This document shows positions 32,208 through 38,697 of a stretch of DNA of 38,697 bases, one piece after another; the stretch's first letter is position 1, and each line of letters opens with the position of its first letter. The notes under the pieces were generated by a model. It saw only the letters and a program-made list of their open reading frames with translations. It was not told the origin of the DNA and searched no databases. The DNA comes from Paramacrobiotus richtersi (Eukaryota; Tardigrada; Eutardigrada; Parachela; Macrobiotidae), in NCBI GenBank assembly GCA_034698045.1, contig JAQGAU010000135.1:1-38697 (forward strand), written 5' to 3'. The position numbers and the translations under genes are program-made.

Positions 32208-35097
32208 ATGCCGTCGCAATCCCGACTAGCAGCGGTGCATGACGATGATCGTTCGCCACATTCGCCTCGTTCATTTGCCGCTGGAGACCTGATTCTCTCG
32301 TGCGAACCGTGGGTCTGGTCCTTCCAGTATAACTGCCACCGAGTTCTCTGTGCGGAATGCTTTTCTCCGTCGAGTGATCTGCGTACCTGTTCAAACTGCA
32401 AGTTGTATCGTTACTGCGATAAGCAGTGCCAGGTAAGAACATAAGCTGAAAAGTCGATTAAATTAGCAGCGACACGAGGTCGGCTGTTTCATGTGGGGTT
32501 AGCATTTATCCCCCTGTGGTGGCTGCAATGTACATTGGGAGCTGCGATCTCTATCCGGTTATGCTTGTGACGCTGCTCAACACTGATTTCTTGGAACTGT
32601 TTTTCGAGGAACTTCGCTCATGTTTCACCATTGTACAGACTATCAATTGGAAAAAGGAGCACAAACGGGAATGCGACATGCTCAAAACGATCCAGGCTAA
32701 TATTATGCAGAGCGGGAGGGACTTCGACCATGACTGCGCTCAGAGGGGGTGCTTTGAGTTTGGCTGCTGCACGGCGGAGATTCTGATGGCCAAAGTGATT
32801 AACAAGATTATGGTGAGAACTGTTAGTACTATTCTTTTGTTTACTGTATAAAAAGGAACAAACGTGACATTATGGCACTGTTCGTTTAGAATAGCGAAAA
32901 GGAAAAACTGGAAGGATTCTCAGGAGAACTGAACGCGATGGACGTGTTGAAAGTCCTACCATACGATAATAATTATGAAGAGCTGTAAGAATCGCTGTTT
33001 AGTTATGGAAAAGCGGAAATAATTACTTTTAAGTGCATATAAAAAACAAAATGGAATATTACTTTTGAAGTCTTCCCTTTGTTGCATTCTTAACCACCCC
33101 GTCAATGGTTTTTCTTCAGTTTCCAGAAAAATGATCCGGGAGTATGGAATTTGATCTTCCCAGCCCATGCGGCCAAACGCATTCCGGACTTGTATCAGCT
33201 CATGCGCAAAGTCTACTACAACGCATTCCCGATTTTGGATCAGCGCACCAAGATCCGTCTGAACGCCGCGGCGATTTATCCGCAGGCACTGCATCGACGC
33301 ATGACCGCGGTGTGCTGGGATACCAATGTGACGATGGATCTACACGGACGGACACTGGTGGTCCATGCTACGGAGAATATCCCCAAATATTCGGGACTGA
33401 AAGATGTACGTACTTTTTTCCACTTGATCGATGTATTCTGTTTTCTTCCATGTCGCGAGAATTTTTTATGCGTTTTCTGTAAATTCGACAGATTTCCTAT
33501 CATTTCAAAAGTTAATACCGGATTGTCCACTCTTTCGCAGTCGTAGCTATTCTTGTTTGGTAAGAGATTCTTTTTTGCAGCTGCGACAAAATGAGCTGAT
33601 CCACCACAACTTTACCATGACCTTAAAGGAGCGCCAGGAAGCGTTTTATAATGTCTACGGCAGTGACTGCAAGTGCCGAAAATGCACCACAGAATACGTG
33701 AGTTACAGATCCTAAGCTGAGTACCATTAGGATAAGAAAGTCTCAACAAGGCAGAGTGCGTGGTCTTTGTTTTACTGCTTTATACGAGCTTCAAACGAGT
33801 CCATTGATTTTATTCATAATTGGAGTACTTAGAAATCTATAAGGTGAACAACGCTTTTTTAAATTAAATTTTAATGTGACCAGATAATCGACAGTGTATT
33901 CATGCATGGTAAAGTAAAACGTAATTTTATAAGAATGTATGTTAAGTAAGACATACATGATCGCTAAAACATGGGTTTTGGTCGATGCTTTAGGCGATGA
34001 ACATAACCGTCGTTTTACTGGTTTATTTTCTTTGTTATTGCGTATAATAGTTACGGCTCTGTGTAGGATGCAGAGATCAATCCGCTCAAGTGCACCACCA
34101 GCGGCTGCACCGAGCGCATCCCCAGCGATCACCGGGCGCTGCAGCCGTGTCCGCAATGCGGCGCTCTCAACGCGGACCGGCTGAAGATACTGCAGAAGCT
34201 GATGGATCGCTATCACGGCGTCGATGTGACCAAAATGAACCTGGATCCGGCGGAGCGGGGTGTGGCCGATGTGGGCCGACTGGGCAGTGTGCTGGCCGAT
34301 CTGGACAAGGCGGACATTCTCCATCCGGATGCGCACTTCCGCTTTGTCTGCGGATTCGATGTCGTCGAGGTGTTCACCCAGACGGGACAGTTTCACAAGG
34401 CGTGGGACATGTGCAAGGATATGGTCACTTGCGTGCGGTATAAAGCTGTAGATTCGTGAATAAATGATTTCGTCAAGCGGACTGATATTTAGTCGAATTT
34501 GTACGTTCTAATCAGTTAGAATGACTTTGATTGCGCTAGTGACTTAGCTCTCGGTAATAATGGTAAAAATTTAATAACAAAAGGACCAATAATTATCTCA
34601 GTAGATGTTTCATGCATGCAGAAACTGCAGACACTCAGCAAAACCGTCTAAAGTTTAAACCCCTTTTAAGTGATTTAAGCTCGATTTCCGCAGATTTTTC
34701 TGCACGAGAATTCTGCAGTAGTCCTTTTCCAAGTTTCGTGTTTACCGTTTGTTTATATTGCAGATCGATCTATCCGCAGTACCACATTGGTCGTGCTCGT
34801 TGCTTACTGAAAGTCGGCGGCATCCCGCACATCTGGCAGTACCAAGCCAGCGCTGGTGAGAAGATGGTCTTCAAGCCACTGTTCGACCGGATCATACCCC
34901 AAGCCCTGGACTGGCTGTTGGAAGCGCAGCAGATCTATAACAAACTGGGCGGAGAGGGTTCCACGTGGGAACGGGAGACGTGGCGGTTCATCGCGGAGTA
35001 TGGACCGATCCAAGCCAAGGCCAACGGGAAGGTCGTCCACATGCTACCACCCAAGTCTAAACGCCACTGGCTGTCCGGAGATAAGTTTGGTTTGTGA
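32208..35097 (+). CDS. SMYD (SET-MYND) gene D, complete, 533 aa
   Basis: This is the only plus-strand member. Exons are 32208-32432, 32639-32812, 32890-32984, 33120-33405, 33581-33697, 34067-34437 and 34764-35097, one open frame of 533 codons. The start MPSQSRLAAVHDDDRSPHSP was chosen over an in-frame upstream TTG. The first SET strand is GDLILSCEPWVWS, and the MYND finger reads CAEC ... CSNC ... RYC ... C with NWKKEHKREC. The SET core has IYPQALHRRMTAVCWDTN, TLVVHATENI and the post-SET CKCRKC ... KCTTSGC ... CPQCG. Exon 6 holds a longer loop (VTKMNLDPAERG), and the C-terminus (PPKSKRHWLSGDKFGL) is extended relative to gene C. It is GC-richer and more diverged than A, B, C and E, so it probably separated before the minus-strand copies multiplied. 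The same NHxCxPN loss is present. Confidence 0.88.
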
Positions 35098-35882
35098 CGT
35101 TGTTAGTATTACGTGTCTGATTTGAATGTGGGAGAAGCTGGTTGTTGATAAGTTTGGTTTTATAGTCTTTACTCGTTGCTTCATTGTACGGCGCAGCATA
35201 TGCGTGCTACGTAAACTTTACTATTCATGCTGAATTACGCACCTATACGAAATCAAAATGGTGCGAGTAACCATGATTTTGTTGCTTACTACATCGCGGT
35301 TTTTGTTTACCGACCCAAACGTGCTAGCTGGCATGACGATATGTTTTTGTTCTACAAGCCATGGTTTTAGTTTTACATCGGCCTTTACGGGATCCCGTAA
35401 CGCTACGAGCGATTTTCTGCTAACGCTTTCGAGTTACGTCGAAATGGCTGTGGTTTCAAGACGTTTTTAGTTTTCGGTTTTGTTACGGGAGCATCTTTAG
35501 TTGATTGCATTTCTGATAGCCTTCTAATTCTGTAATCTGCAGTTCAACTCAGTGTAAAATCAGAGGCGGATAGCGTTTGTACCAAGCAACGTTATTAACC
35601 CTTACCATTACGATTGTACATATTTTCACATTCTGGAATAAATTTAGTTGTACCTGTACACGAGCTAGCATGAATTCACAATAAAAACTTGAGCGGAGCC
35701 CGCATCGTGATCGACCTACAAGGCCAACGACGTTCAAAACCAAATCCCGTTCAAACAAATGATTATTAACCTCTATTCACAATAATAAAGAAAAGAACTG
35801 TATAAAAAGGTCACAGACATCTCATTCCTTACTGACACGGCCAGGTAAACTGGCCAGAAGTCCTGTAGTCCTCCTCGACAAG
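35098..35882. repeat. duplicated 3' flank of SMYD gene E (copy 2)
   Basis: This stretch between two convergent genes is homologous to 38050-38530 (shared TTTTCTGCTAA(C/T)GCTTTC and ATTAACCCTTACCATTACGA). In its right half it is also homologous to the flank of gene C at 27760-27960. It probably contains the 3' UTR of gene E and copies of an ancestral duplicated unit. No gene. Confidence 0.6.
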
Positions 35883-37644
35883 CTAATTGTGACCCAGCGC
35901 AATCTCCATTGTAATCTGCGCAATTGCTCGAAAATCGCGGTCCAGATCGCCTTCCCATTGGTTATCCAGACCAGCCAGTTTGCGATAAATGTCCCGCGCT
36001 TCCAACAACCAATCCACGATTTCAGCATCAAAAATATCCTTCCACTTTGAACGCATTCCTTCCTTGCCCACTTTACAGTACCACAGACAAGGTATTTCAC
36101 CGGCTACACGGAGCGCACAAGCACGGCCCAGATGATACTTGGGATACACGGCACTAAAATAAAAAAGAACTTTACACACTGCATCACCGCTTCCCACTGG
36201 TTTTACCATTGAATTTAACTGTTCTGAAAGTAGGAGAAACATAGCTGCGAAAGGTTCGTTTAAAAATTAAGTCTGCAGCGTTCTGCTCGGGTATCATGGT
36301 TACGTCGCTGTTGACCATGCATGTAAGTCGATCAGTGCCTCGTGCCGTTTCTTATATGAACGTGGATTACGTAGTCATTACGATTCACGAAGGCGCCTTT
36401 CACCTTCAGCCCAATCACCCGTTTACACGATCATGATCGGTTGAACCGACTCACCGTACACAGGCGACCAATTCAGGGCACAACTTCCAAGCCTCTTCAT
36501 AGCGCTTCTCTTTTAGAGTCAGAAAACGCAACGCATTGTTGCTGAGAACGTAACGGAAATGAGCGTCCCGGTGGAGAATGCTCGCCTGGTCCAGCTCCAT
36601 CAACAAACCTTACTGCAGTTCTCCACGTGCCAAAACGCTGCTGATGACTCTCGTAATCGCCCCATTTCTCTCCATCAGGGCCTTCAGTTGTCGCAGCCGC
36701 TGATCATTGATAGCACCACATTGAAAGCACGCTTGCATGGCGCGGTGATCGCTGGGGATGCGCTCGGTGCATCCGGTGGTCACGCATTTCAGCGGGTTGA
36801 TCTCGGCATCCTAATGTAAGGAGATTATTTACCTGCGCGAGTGAATAAAAATGGCTACTTTGTAAGATGACTTACGTATTCTTCAGTGCATTTATTACAA
36901 GTACATGGAGTGAAGCACCATTCCTCGACCCACATCCGACGCTCCGACCGAGTGGCGGCGAAGATGTCCACTGATAGCTCGTTCTGCCGCAGCTGAAAAA
37001 TACAGAATTTGTTGGGTTATTCTGATAACAAAATCCTACGTTCATCCACTCAGCACGTCCTGTCAGTTTTGGTAAAACCGATACCAAAAGTGATAAACTA
37101 CGACTTACGTCCTTCGGACCAGTGTAAGTGAACAATATCCTCTGTAGCGCGCACAACCAGAGTCCGTCGTTGCAGATCCATAGTGACGTTGATGGCCCAG
37201 CATACGGGTGTCATTTGCCGATGCAGCGCCCGCGGAAAGAGTCCCGCGCCGAACAATTTCTCCTTGCCAGTTTGGTCGCGAATCGGAAAGGCGTTATATA
37301 TAGTACACCTTTCGAGCCAGCTGGGAAAATCCCTCTGGTAGGCTGCTCAGTGTCGCGGTTGGCCAGATGCGTGCGTGCAGAGTTTGATCCGAGAGTGAAA
37401 ATCTGTGAGATGCAAACCCGTACAGACGGCGATTATTGTCTAAAGAGCTACTGGAACACTGTCCGTAAAGAACTTATGTGATTTGCGACAGACTATGTGA
37501 GCAAAAAAACCATTTGTATTGTTATATATCAACAGATTCGATACTATACATTTGTTCGTAGTGCGGATTGTAGGGTAGCAAGTCCAGGACATCTCGCGTA
37601 GTTGCTTCTCCGTCGAAGCCCGCCATTTGTTCAATTTTGCCGTT
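35883..37644 (-). pseudogene. SMYD pseudogene E, lacks exons 1-2
   Basis: Recognisable minus-strand exons 3-7: 37550-37644, 37109-37402, 36876-36992, 36455-36810 and 35883-36153. Exon 3 (GFDGEATTRDVL, LLPYNPHYEQ) and exon 7 (YPKYHLGRACALRVAGEIPC) are well preserved. Exon 4 has a 4-bp expansion of a TATATA run (37295-37302) and a further extra base near its 3' end (about 37125-37135). Exon 6 has an in-frame TAA (36610-36612) where paralogs have Tyr. Exons 1 and 2, with the start codon and MYND finger, are not found in the remaining 1.05 kb to the window end. Splice sites are still intact, so the decay is recent. It is closest to gene C (identical exon 6 and 7 lengths, 356 and 271 nt). Confidence 0.85.
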
Positions 37645-38049
37645 CTGAACAAGAAAAAGGCCGAAATCGTGATCGATGTTCACGTTCGCACGTCACCAAG
37701 TTGCCAAGTTCCGCAGTACTGACAGCATTTAGACAGTATGAAACGTTTTGTCATGCAGGCGGAAACTGCACATTTTCTTTATGGTGCTATTTCCACTAGA
37801 GTCCACTGCGAATTAGTTCCTTTTCTTGATTTTAAGCAACAATCAACAACACTTCGTAAACCTAAGAAAGTCAATTTAAGCCAAGGTTTATAACGTACAA
37901 CAACTACTTCGACAAATTAAACAGTTTTAATTTTTCACTGTAACACTTTCCAAGCAAGTGACCTCGTCTGTTTACTCTTCCCGTCTGTACCATAATATTG
38001 TAACTTGTTGCTTACTAGTTATATTTTACAATGAGCAACACATTTTTCT
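37645..38049. other. 5' side of pseudogene E
   Basis: No coding feature. Exons 1-2 of gene E would be expected here but are absent, so a deletion or an incomplete duplication is likely. Confidence 0.4.
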
Positions 38050-38530
38050 TGGTGTGCGACTCTAAACCTGGTTGCATACTTTATCGTTTTTACTTACCGA
38101 CACAAAAGTGTCAGCCGACGTAATGATAGGTTACAGTTGTAAATCGGCCTTTTGAGATCCAGTTGCGCTGCGAGTGGTTTTCTGCTAATGCTTTCAGTTT
38201 CCATAGAAGTGGCTGTGCTTTCAAAATGTTTGAAATTTTAATTCCTTAAGGGAGACATCGTAGCGAAATACTGCTTACACACAAAAGGATTGTTTTACTA
38301 ACAGCTTTCTGTAAATAGTATGCCGGCACCGCGTCGCTGACAAGGATCGCAGTTCTACACGCAGTAAACAAATCCCGGGACGTAATGCGCATGTACTGGC
38401 CAACTTCATTAACCCTTACCATTACGACTGTACAAATTTTGGAGTATGTATCTATATCTACAGAAGAACAAGAACCATCTTGAAAATATAACAAGAAGTG
38501 GAGCCGGTCTCGCACCAGCGTGATCGGCAT
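38050..38530. repeat. third copy of the SMYD 3' flank
   Basis: Homologous over most of its length to 35250-35730: shared TACCGACACAAA/TACCGACCCAAA, GTTTTCTGCTAATGC, ATTAACCCTTACCATTACGA and GTGATCG. It is in the same orientation as the flanks of C and E. No SMYD coding sequence follows before the window ends at 38697. Confidence 0.65.
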
Positions 38531-38697
38531 ACAGTGCAGGGATTCAATGCAGTTAAGGGAACAGGCAGTGATGTAAGCAGCAGTTTCGGTGGGTTCCGAA
38601 TTTCAACTGTTTCTTTCACGTTGCGCACTTATCGCTTATCTGGTTATGTGAATCCGGTATAGAAATGGTTGCTCTATTGTGCTACCAGCAGTCTCTC

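Noticed and set aside
1-38697. tRNA, rRNA or CRISPR features
   Set aside because: No cloverleaf with box A/B elements, rRNA core sequence or regularly spaced short repeats was seen by eye. A scan with tRNAscan or Infernal would be needed to exclude tRNA-like or small RNA genes.

Overview
The window is nuclear DNA of a compact-genome animal. Genes are split by GT-AG introns, mostly 60-700 bp, and exon phases are conserved between paralogs. The protein families (SMYD, thyroglobulin type-1, MFSD6-like) are metazoan, and hAT, LINE and Polinton elements are all present. A small invertebrate fits, possibly an ecdysozoan such as a tardigrade, but the sequence alone does not fix the taxon.

The host backbone is a cluster of five SET-MYND (SMYD) family genes sharing a seven-exon plan. 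Here they are called A (4347-6560 plus 24046-24229, minus), B (25169-27348, minus), C (28016-30542, minus), D (32208-35097, plus) and E (35883-37644, minus). C and D are complete. B ends early. E is a 5'-truncated pseudogene with several breaks. A reads intact but is cut in two: a 17.5-kb Polinton/Maverick-type element (6561-24045) sits inside its MYND zinc-finger exon, flanked by a 6-bp target duplication (GCTGGC). In every copy the SET core lacks the Asn-His of the NHxCxPN motif and a recognisable GEE..Y segment, so these are probably zinc-finger/TPR-like adaptor proteins or altered enzymes rather than ordinary methyltransferases.

The Polinton has near-identical terminal repeats of about 105 bp, with weaker similarity to about 210-240 bp. 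It carries a multi-exon protein-primed family B DNA polymerase (minus, 18432-22153) and a divergent unrecognised 255-aa ORF (22721-23488). It also carries an intact six-exon unrecognised gene coding 434 aa (7161-10211) and an MFSD6-like transporter gene (11100-14386) that looks like captured host cargo. No integrase, packaging ATPase, protease or capsid gene was recognised. Smaller repeats are nested in it: a 911-bp TIR element (17185-18095), a 300-bp fold-back (15982-16288), a 155-bp MITE-like hairpin (14711-14865) and diverged 340-bp repeats.

Left of the cluster are a LINE C-terminal fragment at the window edge, a thyroglobulin type-1-like exon, and a 1118-bp non-autonomous hAT element with a perfect 8-bp target duplication. 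A second LINE C-terminal fragment lies between genes C and D. The 3' flanks of C and E are homologous, and a third copy of this flank at the right edge suggests that another SMYD copy lies just outside the window.
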